Made by a program: the position numbers and the translations under genes. Positions 42,350-51,246 of a stretch of DNA of 62,870 nt are shown here, piece after piece; position 1 is the first letter of the stretch, and each line of letters opens with the position of its first letter. The notes under the pieces are model-generated. The model was given only the letters and a program-made list of their open reading frames with translations, made no database searches and was not told the DNA's origin. The DNA is from CAZFLD01 sp964519835 (GTDB lineage: Bacteria; Spirochaetota; Spirochaetia; DSM-27196; CAZFLD01), in NCBI GenBank assembly GCA_964519835.1, contig CAZFLD010000018.1:1-62870 (forward strand), written 5' to 3'.

Positions 42350-43260
42350 CGGATGAACACGCCTCCTCGAAGGTAGTCCAGGACAATCCTCTCGAAGGGC
42401 ACCGCGGTCGACGCCAACACATACTCGATGCCGTGAGATGCACAAAAACCCCGAATCTCGCGAAAATAGTGATCGAGATAGACTCGATACTCCTCCCGCT
42501 CCTCCCGGCCGAGATTGAATTCCAAGGACTCGCCTGTCTCGGCATCGACCATTCGGAGCGGTCCGGTCTGGGGGAGTGAGATTTCGTCTTCCGAGAGGAC
42601 ATGAATGACCAGCACATCCCATCCTCTGGACGAGAGGGCGAGAATACCGTCGGTGTAGCCCTTGGGATCCATAAGATCCGAGATCAAAACAGCCACTCCC
42701 GCCTCGCGCCGGAGCCGGGCAAATGCCTCGAGCGATGCGTTTGTGTTCGTCTCGCCGTCGGCGTCGACCGAGTTCAGATAGTCGAACAGACGAAAAAAGT
42801 GGTCGATTCGCCGGCGCGGAGGCAGTACCGGTTTGAGATTCTCCGCAAAGGCCGCCATGCCGACCCGGTTGAGGCTGGTAAGCGCCAGATATCCCAGAGC
42901 AAGGGCGAGATGGGCGCCGTACTCCAGTTTGGTACTGTCCGAGCCCGGCTTACCCCGGGTCCGAGCTTCGCCGGCGTAATACATGGAGCCGCTCACGTCC
43001 AGGAGGAGCTGCATGCTCAAGTCCTCTTCGGCGCGATACTGCTTGACGTAGACCCGGCCCAGCCGGCCGTACACGTTCCAGTCGATGCTCCGGAAGTCGT
43101 CGCCCGGCTCATAGGCACGGTAGTCCGAAAACTCCACGCTCGAGCCGCGTCGATGCGTTGGTGTGTCACCCGCATAGCGCCCCGGCCGAATACGACGGGC
43201 AACAACGGCGAGGCGCTCGAGTCTATCCATAAGCTCCGGTGTTAGTAAAACGGCAACCAT
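42346..43260 (-). CDS. DUF58/VWA protein (copy 2, intact MIDAS)
   Basis: This 304-aa protein has the DUF58 signature VEFSDYRAYEPGDDFRSIDW and a VWA-type LLLDVSGSM with an intact DxSxS metal site, unlike copy 1 in the same operon. No transmembrane segment is seen, so it is likely cytoplasmic. It sits 3 bp after MoxR copy 2 and overlaps the giant fusion by 4 bp. The metal-competent copy may be the working partner of MoxR. Confidence 0.9.
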   Translation of the reverse strand: MVAVLLTPELMDRLERLAVVARRIRPGRYAGDTPTHRRGSSVEFSDYRAYEPGDDFRSIDWNVYGRLGRVYVKQYRAEEDLSMQLLLDVSGSMYYAGEARTRGKPGSDSTKLEYGAHLALALGYLALTSLNRVGMAAFAENLKPVLPPRRRIDHFFRLFDYLNSVDADGETNTNASLEAFARLRREAGVAVLISDLMDPKGYTDGILALSSRGWDVLVIHVLSEDEISLPQTGPLRMVDAETGESLEFNLGREEREEYRVYLDHYFREIRGFCASHGIEYVLASTAVPFERIVLDYLRGGVFIR

Positions 43261-43263
43261 GGA

Positions 43264-44241
43264 TCAGTCGCTTTTTGTCTTCTCGACGACTTCCTCGAGG
43301 ATGCTGTCGGCGGCAACGCCCTCGGCCTCGCCGTGGAAGCTCAAGATAATCCGATGGCGAAGCGACGGCAGCGCCGCGCGCTTGACGTCCTCCACGGATG
43401 CATTGGGCCGACCGTCCAAAACGGCAAAGGCCTTTGCAGCGAGGATCATGCTCTGGGCGGCCCGCGGTCCGGCGCCGAAGCGAACGTATCGGCGAACGGT
43501 ATCCAGTTCGCTCCGGTTCGGATGCGTAGCCGTCGAGAGGCGCACGGCATAGCGAAGCACCGACTCCGGCGCCGGCACTTGAGGCACCAGATCTTGAAAA
43601 CCGGCAATCTCCGACGCATCCAGCACCTTTTGTATCTCGCCGGTGGGCGGAGCCGTTGTCATTCTGACGATCTCGAATAGCGCCTCATCCTCCGGGAAGT
43701 CCACCGAAAGCTTGAAAAAGAATCGGTCCATCTGAGCCTCGGGGAGTGGATAGGTTCCCTCCATCTCAATGGGGTTTTGGGTCGCCAAAACGATAAAGGG
43801 CGGTTCGAGCCGATACTGCTCGCCGCCGATGGTTACCTGTTGCTCCTGCATTGCCTCCAGGAGTGCGGACTGCGTCTTGGGCGTCGCGCGGTTGATCTCG
43901 TCGGCAAGGAAGAACTGCGTGAAGATCGGTCCCTTCTGGAATCGAACGGCCTGCCTGCCCTGTACATCTTCTACAAGCACGTTTGTCCCAAGGATGTCCG
44001 CCGGCATCAGGTCCGGGGTGAATTGCACTCGGTGAACGGAAAGGTCGAGTGCCTTGCCGAGGCTCGTGGCCATAAGCGTTTTGCCCATGCCGGGAACACC
44101 CTCGAGCAAGACATGACCCCGGCACAGGAGTGCCACAAAAATGTCGCGAAGTAGGGCATCGCGCCCCGAGACGCGCTTTGCCACTTCGACTTCGACGCGA
44201 TCCGCTGCCTCGGCCAGTTTTCTGATGCTTGTTTCAACCAT
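43264..44241 (-). CDS. MoxR-family AAA+ ATPase (copy 2)
   Basis: This 325-aa protein has Walker A GVPGMGKTLMA, Walker B FLADEINRATPKTQSALLEAM, sensor ATQNPIEMEGTYPLPEAQ and an Arg-containing C-terminal lid. The sequence differs clearly from copy 1, so the two MoxRs are old paralogues rather than a recent duplication. It is paired with DUF58 copy 2. Confidence 0.95.
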   Translation of the reverse strand: MVETSIRKLAEAADRVEVEVAKRVSGRDALLRDIFVALLCRGHVLLEGVPGMGKTLMATSLGKALDLSVHRVQFTPDLMPADILGTNVLVEDVQGRQAVRFQKGPIFTQFFLADEINRATPKTQSALLEAMQEQQVTIGGEQYRLEPPFIVLATQNPIEMEGTYPLPEAQMDRFFFKLSVDFPEDEALFEIVRMTTAPPTGEIQKVLDASEIAGFQDLVPQVPAPESVLRYAVRLSTATHPNRSELDTVRRYVRFGAGPRAAQSMILAAKAFAVLDGRPNASVEDVKRAALPSLRHRIILSFHGEAEGVAADSILEEVVEKTKSD

Positions 44242-44252
44242 CCGACTTCTCC

Positions 44253-45785
44253 CTACTCGTTTGATCCAGGCGCATTTGATTCGGGCGCGCCGGCACCGTC
44301 GTTGCCGCCGGGCGCCCCATCCCGCGCGACGCGCAGAAAATAGTCGCGCACGTAACTTCGTAGCGCCGCTGGGACCGCCTCCAAATCAACGGGCGTCTCC
44401 CGGGCCGGACCCACAACCCCCACCGGAGGCTCCTCGGCGCGGCGAGTAGAGCCCTCGTCCGGCGGCTCGCGAAGCAGCAGATCCAGGATCGGTCCGTCTT
44501 GTGTTTCGCCTTCCAGCTCGGAAAAGGGCGCGCGCTCCTCGGGCATAGTCAATCGCTCGAAGTCGTCTTCCATACCGTCCTCGGCGGGAGTAGTCCCCCC
44601 CAGTGAGCCGTTCTCGTCTCCGGACTCACCCAGCGATTCGTCGCGCGCCTCTTCGGGCCTTCTCTCTCTCCCGTTGCCGCGGCCGGTGGTTTCGTCGCCG
44701 GCCTCTCCCGCCTCGCCTTCCTCGAGCTCGAGGTCGCCAATGCCACCGGTGACGTTTTCCATACTCTCCCGGAGGGCATCCTCCGCCTCGGCGAGCGCCT
44801 CCCGCCTCTCGCCCTCCGGGTCACTAGCCGATGGAGGTGTTTGTCCCTCGCGTTCAGTCTCCGTGCCGTCGAGGAAGTCTTCGGCGGTGTTTATCACGTC
44901 GCTGTTGTCAAGCTCATCCGCTTCTTCCTGCACGCCGTCGGCGGCCTCTCGGCCACTCGGGCTTACCATCACCTCGCGGTCCCCCTCTTCCTCCGACGTC
45001 CTGAGCGCCTGGGGTTTGGTATCCCCGGAGTCTTCCGGAAACTCCTCGGTCGGCGTCTCAGCGCCGACGGGAGCACGTTCGAGACCACCGATCTGCTCCT
45101 GAATCCGCTCGAGCAGGTAACGCCCCCTTTCCTCAATGCCCTGCCCATCGTTTACCTCGCCGCCGAGCTCCTCGAGCTCCGACGCCAGATCTCGCTCCAA
45201 CTCGTCGCCCGCCGCCGCGGCGAGTCGACGCGCCGCCTCGATAAGACGCGTCCCCGGGTCGTCCACCATCTGCTCGGCTTCCGGCGGTTGCGCGACACTT
45301 CCAAAGCCTACTGCCGCGCCAAGTGCAACGGCGGATATCAAGACACGCGGCCACCGAACGGCCCGCCGAAGCGGATACACACATGCCGCCCGTACCCTGC
45401 CGATTGCGTCGCCTGCGCGGCCGGCAAGCATGTCGGAGAACGCCGAGGTGCCGGATCGTGTTTCCCAAGCCGTTTCCAGGAGATTGCGCAAGCCGTAGCT
45501 CGAATCCGCATCACGGAGGAGCCGGGCAGGGCCGGGTCGGGTCAGCCGCAACATCAGTTGATAAACCGCGGCGGCAACCAGGCCCCCACCGGCACCGAGG
45601 CCGACAACCAGGGCCGGCGCCATGCTTATCAAAACGACGCCCACAAGCGTAAACAGGCCGAGTGCCCCCGATACAAACGCCGCCGTGATCAAGTACGACC
45701 ACAAGGCGGATACGGTCTTCTGAAGGTGCCACGCCCGTCCGAGGGCGCGGAGCAGCAAGTTGAAGCGCATGGGTACCTGGGTCAT
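44253..45785 (-). CDS. Hypothetical membrane protein with acidic low-complexity region
   Basis: This 510-aa protein has an N-terminal region with two TMs (about 26-75), a third hydrophobic segment near 150-170, then a very acidic Glu/Gly/Ser-rich stretch to about 440 and a short ordered end (AVPAALRSYVRDYFLRVARDG). The opening RALGRAWHLQKTV and domain order resemble DUF4175-like proteins of Bat loci, but I am not certain. ATGA overlap with the upstream permease-like gene. It may be an envelope scaffold. Confidence 0.65.
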   Translation of the reverse strand: MTQVPMRFNLLLRALGRAWHLQKTVSALWSYLITAAFVSGALGLFTLVGVVLISMAPALVVGLGAGGGLVAAAVYQLMLRLTRPGPARLLRDADSSYGLRNLLETAWETRSGTSAFSDMLAGRAGDAIGRVRAACVYPLRRAVRWPRVLISAVALGAAVGFGSVAQPPEAEQMVDDPGTRLIEAARRLAAAAGDELERDLASELEELGGEVNDGQGIEERGRYLLERIQEQIGGLERAPVGAETPTEEFPEDSGDTKPQALRTSEEEGDREVMVSPSGREAADGVQEEADELDNSDVINTAEDFLDGTETEREGQTPPSASDPEGERREALAEAEDALRESMENVTGGIGDLELEEGEAGEAGDETTGRGNGRERRPEEARDESLGESGDENGSLGGTTPAEDGMEDDFERLTMPEERAPFSELEGETQDGPILDLLLREPPDEGSTRRAEEPPVGVVGPARETPVDLEAVPAALRSYVRDYFLRVARDGAPGGNDGAGAPESNAPGSNE

Positions 45786-46558
45786 GATCCCGCGCCGTCA
45801 CCACGGCGTCGTTCGCCGCCGGCTTTGTGTCCATGACCGCGCCCAAAACCTGGACGCCCCGCAAGTCGCCGTTGATATTGGAGCACCAGAAACCCAAGTC
45901 GCAACGACGAAAACACAAGCCCTACGGTAATGATCGCCACGATGGGACCCGCGCTCACGCGTGACTCCAAGAGGTAGAACACCGGGCTCGCAGCGTGGCG
46001 CCCCAGGACAAACCACAGGGCCAAAGCCGGGAACACAAGCAAATACGGCGCAAAGGCCCTTTGCTCCCAGAGGGCAACGGCCAGAAGCGCGAGCTCACGT
46101 GAGAGGTACGCCGTGGAAACGACCAGAACCATTCCGGTTAGGGCCCCGACCGCATCGCCCCCCGACTGCCACGCCGCGGCGGCAAAGACCGGAAATGCAA
46201 CGGCACCAATAAGCACAAGGCTTGCCGTGTGGAAGGCCTCGCCTCCCAACCATACACGCGAGGGTCGGTATTTCAGTTGCCAAATCCATTCCGAGGGAAG
46301 GCGATTGTTTCTTCGAAGCCCCGGCGGAAGCAGCGCGGCGATAAGCACGACGGACAGGAGGACCAAAAAGGAGGTCACCTCATAGGTGACCGGTCGCGCG
46401 ATCTCGCCAAAAAGGACGACGTAGTCTCCCCATGGGATCGAGGCAAAAAAGCCTGCGAGACAGAGAGCAAACAACACAATCACCACCACCACAAAGCGGC
46501 GACTCGAAACGTAGGCGCGCCTCTCCTCACGGAATACCGCACGGAGTTGACCGCTCAC
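45782..46558 (-). CDS. Polytopic membrane protein, ABC-2 permease-like
   Basis: This 258-aa protein starts at GTG (VSGQLRAVFREERRAYVSS), one base after the upstream stop. About six membrane segments are visible. The opening, with a basic amphipathic stretch before TM1, is like ABC-2 transporter permeases and like the membrane proteins of gliding/Bat loci. No ATPase gene is adjacent, so a transport role is doubtful. The C-terminus is basic and Gly-rich. Confidence 0.65.
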   Translation of the reverse strand: MSGQLRAVFREERRAYVSSRRFVVVVIVLFALCLAGFFASIPWGDYVVLFGEIARPVTYEVTSFLVLLSVVLIAALLPPGLRRNNRLPSEWIWQLKYRPSRVWLGGEAFHTASLVLIGAVAFPVFAAAAWQSGGDAVGALTGMVLVVSTAYLSRELALLAVALWEQRAFAPYLLVFPALALWFVLGRHAASPVFYLLESRVSAGPIVAIITVGLVFSSLRLGFLVLQYQRRLAGRPGFGRGHGHKAGGERRRGDGAGS

Positions 46559-46559
46559 C

Positions 46560-48296
46560 TCACTCAACGAGCTCCTCCTCCAGTACCGAGTACAGCAAGA
46601 CCGCCGTGTGGGCTCTGGAATACCCGGGATCGAGTTCGAGGTCCACCAGAGGCTCATCCAGGAAACCGGTCAACACCAGAGATTGGTGTAAGTCCGCAAG
46701 GACGTTGCGTCGTAGAATCTGTTCGATGGTTTCGTGCCGTACCACGCCGGACTCCTCGTCCGACTCCAGTCCCGTGGCGGGGCCGGCCGCCGTGAGCGAC
46801 TCGTCCGGCGGCAAGTCGCCAAGCACGACCTCCGAGCCCGCCCGGTGGAGCCGAAGGTCCCGAATGGTACGAGCTTCATCGTTGCGGATCCGCACTATGG
46901 AGCCGTCACGGCCCTCGAATCGTACGCTCAAGACAAACCGTTTGACACTCCGGAGCGACACAAGGCTATCATTCCAACGGCGTTGGGAGCGAATCTCCAC
47001 ACGGCCAAACGCGGGCGCCGGCGACCAAACAAAACTGTCCTCGCCGGCGGGTGGAACAAAGTAGGCGTCTTTGTAGGCGACGGACGTCCGGGAGGGTCGT
47101 CGGGAAAAAACGAGCACCCGCGAGTCCACGGCCGCAAGTCGGGCTGTCGAGTAGGCCCGTACCGTTTCTAAGTGAACAAGATCCGGCAGCGTGTCCTGGG
47201 CCATGATGCCTATGATTGTACCCCCCGCCAGCACGGCCGCTATCGGGGCAACAACACGAAATCGACGCAAGATCAACACTGTAACAACAATTACAAACAA
47301 AGCGACGAGGAGCAGGACCGGTAGGATTGGCGATGTAGCGTCGATGCTCTGTGCCACCCGCGTCAACAGCGGGGTTGTTCGCAACCCCAACGAGGACGTT
47401 GCCTCAGGGACGGGATCGGCGTTTGCCGGCACAAGCAACGCAGGATTCGAGACAGCCCGGAGGTTGCCGTATAGGATCGAGCCTCGCCCGAAGTATCTCG
47501 AGAAGACGCCGGGCTCAACGGCGGTAAAGCCCGTGGGTGGTTCACCGCGCCCCGACGGCGCCATGTTTACCAAAAAAAGCTCTTCACCCACACGGTCCAC
47601 GCTCCGCAGTGGCACGCCGCCGCGGAGCGCACCGGCGCCCGCCCCCTGTTCCACGGCATCCGGCGCCGCCAGAAAGACCACTCCGCCGGCCGACACCCAT
47701 TCCCGTACCGCCACAAGCGCCGCCTCGTCGAATAGCCGGAGGTCCGCATCCCCCACAACTACCATTAGAACACCGTCGTAGGCATGCCACTCGATCGGGG
47801 CGGTTTCCGGACGCAGGTAGGCCAACGAGATGCTTGGGTCGGCCAGGAGATGGTCAAAGCTCTGCGAACCGGTCATGGCAACAACAAGCCGACGACCCGT
47901 AGAGAGACCCACGGCTTCGTCTTCCAGCCGCGCGACCCGTCCGTCGTCCAGCTCGAGCTCCACTCGATACCGAGTGAGCACTTCGGACATGGACATCGTA
48001 AAGCGATACCGGCCGGTTGCCGCGGCCGGCACCACAACGTCGCGCGCAATGGTCTGCTCCCAAGGATTCGCGGAGAAGAATCCGCCCTTTTTTGCGACCA
48101 GATAGAGAGTGCCCCGAGCGGAGGGGCCGGGATTGTCGACGGTGACGACTACGGGAGCCCAGGTATTTGGGGAGAATAGGCCGTAGAAACCGACCTCGAC
48201 GGATAACTCAATCGCACCGGCTGTGCACGTTGCAAATGCAAAAAGCACCAATACGAGAAGCGTTCGCCGTCTGTACAGTGTTAACCACTCCCGCAT
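46560..48296 (-). CDS. Exported single-TM protein, first gene of the MoxR/DUF58 operon
   Basis: This 578-aa protein has an N-terminal signal (about 12-30), a beta-rich segment, a GATase/DUF4350-like alpha-beta region with VLMVVVGDADLRLFDE and VREWVSAGGVVFLAAPDA (about 175-235), one TM at about 325-350, and a C-terminal beta region. The nucleophile residue of true glutamine amidotransferases is absent, so the domain is structural. It opens the eleven-gene unit; an upstream palindrome lies at 48361. Role unknown. Confidence 0.7.
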   Translation of the reverse strand: MREWLTLYRRRTLLVLVLFAFATCTAGAIELSVEVGFYGLFSPNTWAPVVVTVDNPGPSARGTLYLVAKKGGFFSANPWEQTIARDVVVPAAATGRYRFTMSMSEVLTRYRVELELDDGRVARLEDEAVGLSTGRRLVVAMTGSQSFDHLLADPSISLAYLRPETAPIEWHAYDGVLMVVVGDADLRLFDEAALVAVREWVSAGGVVFLAAPDAVEQGAGAGALRGGVPLRSVDRVGEELFLVNMAPSGRGEPPTGFTAVEPGVFSRYFGRGSILYGNLRAVSNPALLVPANADPVPEATSSLGLRTTPLLTRVAQSIDATSPILPVLLLVALFVIVVTVLILRRFRVVAPIAAVLAGGTIIGIMAQDTLPDLVHLETVRAYSTARLAAVDSRVLVFSRRPSRTSVAYKDAYFVPPAGEDSFVWSPAPAFGRVEIRSQRRWNDSLVSLRSVKRFVLSVRFEGRDGSIVRIRNDEARTIRDLRLHRAGSEVVLGDLPPDESLTAAGPATGLESDEESGVVRHETIEQILRRNVLADLHQSLVLTGFLDEPLVDLELDPGYSRAHTAVLLYSVLEEELVE

Positions 48297-48360
48297 ACTT
48301 TGCCGTCTTTCTAATCGACTTCGCTCTACGGTAGCACATGGGCGAAAAACGACGATTGTG

Positions 48361-48382
48361 AAACTAGATAATTATCTAGTTT
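48361..48382. promoter_or_regulatory. Perfect 22-bp palindrome, possible operator
   Basis: The half-site AAACTAGATAA is followed directly by its reverse complement TTATCTAGTTT with no spacer. It lies 65 bp upstream of the first gene of the MoxR/DUF58 operon and 36 bp after the msrB stop. With no loop and T-rich flanks it could also be a weak terminator for msrB. The ACTAGATA core recurs in two other intergenic regions. Confidence 0.65.
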
Positions 48383-48417
48383 TCTCGTCCTTTACGTCCT
48401 TGAGCCTGCGCTACGGG

Positions 48418-49005
48418 CTAACGAGAGACGATCGTAGGGGGCTCTCCACCCTCCGGCACAAAGATCATCGCTGCCGAGTTCATGCAGTACCGCAGTCCCG
48501 TCGGTTCCGGACCGTCGGTAAACACGTGACCGAGGTGAGACCCGCTCTTCGAGTCCACAACTCCCACACGAACCATGCCGAAGGACCGATCGATGTGATA
48601 GCGGACAGCATCGGGGCTTATTGGCTGCCAATAACTCGGCCATCCGGTCCGGGAGTCGTATTTGTGCTCGGAACTAAAAAGGGGCTCGCCGGTGGCCGCC
48701 GAATAATAGGTGCCCTCTTCGTAAAACCCGTCGTATTCGCCGGTAAACGCACGCTCGGTGCCGTGCTCCCGAAGCACGTAGTACTGCATCGGGGTAAGTA
48801 GGTTCCGCCATTCTTCCTCAGTGCGTGCAATCTCAAAATCATGGGTGTCGTCTATAAAAAACCGGGATTCTAGGTAGTCGTACTCTTCATAACGAGCGGG
48901 CACTTCGTCTGCAGAGCCCTGAGCGAAGACAATCCCTACGCCGACCGCGGCGGTGAGGAGCAGGGGGAACGCCACTCGCGTCGCAATGCTTTTGTTTTGC
49001 TTCAT
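48418..49005 (-). CDS. msrB: Exported peptide-methionine (R)-S-oxide reductase, zinc-free type
   Basis: This 195-aa protein has an N-terminal signal peptide (about 8-29). SAATGEPLFSSEHKYDSRTGWPSYW and GSHLGHVF match MsrB. The catalytic Cys174 is in LRYCMNSAAM. The four zinc cysteines of the common form are absent, and this is the only Cys in the protein, so there is no resolving Cys; it would need an external thiol donor. It is probably periplasmic repair of oxidised Met. A good promoter with nearly no leader lies just upstream. Confidence 0.93.
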   Translation of the reverse strand: MKQNKSIATRVAFPLLLTAAVGVGIVFAQGSADEVPARYEEYDYLESRFFIDDTHDFEIARTEEEWRNLLTPMQYYVLREHGTERAFTGEYDGFYEEGTYYSAATGEPLFSSEHKYDSRTGWPSYWQPISPDAVRYHIDRSFGMVRVGVVDSKSGSHLGHVFTDGPEPTGLRYCMNSAAMIFVPEGGEPPTIVSR

Positions 49006-49043
49006 AACAAAATAAAGTTAGTCAGGTTAACAACGGAATTCAA
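49006..49043 (-). promoter_or_regulatory. Promoter of msrB, near-leaderless
   Basis: On the minus strand TTGAAT (49038-49043) and TAACTT (49015-49020) are separated by 17 bp. The +1 would fall near 49008, only about three bases before the ATG at 49005, and there is no SD between. Confidence 0.5.
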
Positions 49044-49062
49044 GCAAACTGAAGGAAAGGCG

Positions 49063-50250
49063 CTATTCTGCAAGGGATTCTCGCACCATCTCTTGAATAC
49101 CACCAATGAGGTAATCCGCAAGACTGTCTATGTCCTCAACCTCTTCCCGAGGAAAGCGGAATGCGACCGCCCCCTGGTGGCCGCCGCCGTTTTTGATGGC
49201 GAATTTGTCGACAACGGTACGAAGATCGAGCTTTTTAAAGCTCTGCGAGCGGCGAAGGCGAAACTGAACCAGATCGCTGCGCTCGGGATCGTCGATGTAG
49301 CCGACCATGCCAAGATACCCGGTCTGTTCCGAAAGGGCATCCGCAGCCGCCCGCGATACGGAGGCGATGGTGTCCCAGTCGTAGCGAGCCGCGAGATCGT
49401 TTATTTTATCTTCGTCTAAAACAATGGTGCCGATATACTCATTGATATCGCGCTTGAGCATCATCTCGCCGTAACACTGCGCCTCGGCGGTCGAAAGCTG
49501 TTGCAGGTCGCGGAATACCTCATCCATGGTGAAGAAGTTTGTCGGTGTGACGGTCATGTCCAGCAGTAGCTCGTTGTAGAACTTGCTAAAGCCGTCATAC
49601 AGTCTCCGCTCGCGACGGGACTTTAGGTACTTTCCCAGTTTGGTGTCGCCAATAATGCCGGTGAGGATGGCGAGCACTATGTTCCGAGAAAAAAGGTCCT
49701 CTACGTTGTAGCGGGCGAGTAGGTCCGGGTGGTTACGAAGTTTGATGGCCAAAATGCCCACCAGCTCTCCGGTTGATGTTGCTTCGTCCACGAGGCAGTA
49801 GCCGTCGTGGCCGGAGTAGTTGCTGTCGGCGTGGAGGTGGTGGTCCAGCTCGATTCGAAGCACGGACTTCCGCGGGAAAAAATCTTCGACGGCAGACTGT
49901 GGAGAGATCATACTCGTCTTTGCGGTGTCACAGATCACCAGCGTGTCGACGTGTTCGTAGTCGTTGCAGCATTCTCGATCGATACGAATCGAGTTGAACT
50001 TGCAGATTTCCAACAGATAGTTGTATTGCTCGCTGATTGGTTCAGGAAGCAGAATACGGGCTTCCTTGGAGAACTTTGTCAGGAGCAGCGCAAAGGCCAC
50101 CATCGATGCGATGCAGTCCTCATCCGGCCCCTTATGGCCTAAGAGTACAAAGCTCTCGCCCTTATCGATAGCCCGGATAATGTTCTCGATGACGCGATTC
50201 TTCGCGGGAAGTGACGGGAATGCTTGCTTTCGGGAGCCCGTATCATCCAT
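49063..50250 (-). CDS. DHH/DHHA1 phosphodiesterase
   Basis: This 395-aa protein starts at ATG 50250 with AGGAGG upstream. DHH-family motifs: GHKGPDEDCIAS, VICDTAKT, ELDHHLHAD (the DHH box) and GGGHQGAVAFRF (DHHA1). Such stand-alone proteins act on nanoRNA, c-di-AMP or pAp. No GGDEF or PAS domain is fused. It follows two diguanylate-cyclase-type genes (8-bp overlap), so degrading pGpG or a dinucleotide is plausible but unproven. Confidence 0.85.
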   Translation of the reverse strand: MDDTGSRKQAFPSLPAKNRVIENIIRAIDKGESFVLLGHKGPDEDCIASMVAFALLLTKFSKEARILLPEPISEQYNYLLEICKFNSIRIDRECCNDYEHVDTLVICDTAKTSMISPQSAVEDFFPRKSVLRIELDHHLHADSNYSGHDGYCLVDEATSTGELVGILAIKLRNHPDLLARYNVEDLFSRNIVLAILTGIIGDTKLGKYLKSRRERRLYDGFSKFYNELLLDMTVTPTNFFTMDEVFRDLQQLSTAEAQCYGEMMLKRDINEYIGTIVLDEDKINDLAARYDWDTIASVSRAAADALSEQTGYLGMVGYIDDPERSDLVQFRLRRSQSFKKLDLRTVVDKFAIKNGGGHQGAVAFRFPREEVEDIDSLADYLIGGIQEMVRESLAE

Positions 50251-51238
50251 CGGACGCCTCCTTGGTGTCGCCAAACAGGACGGCTCGATCGCGCCCTTGC
50301 TCTTTGGCTTGATACAGCGCGGTGTCGGCGCGCTCCAACAAGTCCTTTAAGTCACGGGCATCGGCCGGAAAAGAGGCAACTCCCTGGCTGGTCGTTACAT
50401 TTTTGATCTTGCCGCTCATATTTTTTAATATATCCACCTGCCGCATTTCTTCACAGACACGCTTCGCGAGACCAAGGGCCGTCCGACCATCGGTGTTGGG
50501 GAGGAGGAAGGTAAACTCGTCGCCGCCGTAGCGGCACAATATGTCTGTTTCCCGGTAAACGCGCTGAAACACGGGCACCGACGCGAGGATCACCTTGTCA
50601 CCGATCTCGTGTCCATATGCGTCATTGATGGTCCCAAAGTGGTCCAGGTCGACCATGACGACCGAAAGCGGCTTACGCTCGGCACGCGCCTGGGCAAGCT
50701 GGTCCGCCAACGTGTCGTCCAAAAAGCGGCGATTGTACAGGCCCGTGAACTCGTCCGTAATGGCTCGGCGCCGCGCGCCCTCTCCCCATTGGACCAGGCC
50801 GGACAAAAACGCGCCGGTTTGTTCAAGGCGGCCCGTGGTTATGTCGAGCATACGTCTCATGATCTCGATGGCGATGGCAGGACTGTCGGTAATAAACGAG
50901 CGGAAGTCCTCTCCGCGCAGAGACAAAAGCACACTGTCTTCGGCCACCGAGCACGTGGCCGAACGTGGAGAGTTGTCAAAGATCGACATTTCGCCGAAAA
51001 ACTCTCCCGAGGAGAACCCGGCTATCTCCACCGTCTTATCGTCGGCGGTTGCCACGGAGATGGAAACGCGCCCCTCTTTGACGATAAAAAGCTCGTCCCC
51101 CGCGTCTCCCTGGTTAAAAAGAACGTGTCCTTCCGGAAAGCGACGTTCGTTCAGGCGCTTTGCCACAACCGCGCGCGCCTCGTCCTCGAGCGAAGAGAAT
51201 ATCCTTACGTTCCTCAGAAACTGGGCAATTGCACTCAC
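50243..51238 (-). CDS. cNMP-binding diguanylate cyclase (active-looking GGDEF)
   Basis: This 331-aa protein has a cyclic-nucleotide-binding domain (about 10-130, FFGEMSIFDNSPRSATC) and a GGDEF domain with GGDEF at 238-242 and the metal Asp in MVDLDHF. An RETD at 229-232, five residues before GGDEF, fits the allosteric I-site, so product inhibition by c-di-GMP is likely. It is cytoplasmic with no TM. It would make c-di-GMP in response to a nucleotide or other ligand of the N-terminal domain. Confidence 0.93.
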   Translation of the reverse strand: MSAIAQFLRNVRIFSSLEDEARAVVAKRLNERRFPEGHVLFNQGDAGDELFIVKEGRVSISVATADDKTVEIAGFSSGEFFGEMSIFDNSPRSATCSVAEDSVLLSLRGEDFRSFITDSPAIAIEIMRRMLDITTGRLEQTGAFLSGLVQWGEGARRRAITDEFTGLYNRRFLDDTLADQLAQARAERKPLSVVMVDLDHFGTINDAYGHEIGDKVILASVPVFQRVYRETDILCRYGGDEFTFLLPNTDGRTALGLAKRVCEEMRQVDILKNMSGKIKNVTTSQGVASFPADARDLKDLLERADTALYQAKEQGRDRAVLFGDTKEASDG

Positions 51239-51246
51239 GATCTCCC

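Noticed and set aside
44253..45785. Possible frameshift in the acidic region of the DUF4175-like gene
   Set aside because: The frame stays open through the low-complexity stretch, and start and stop overlap neighbours correctly.
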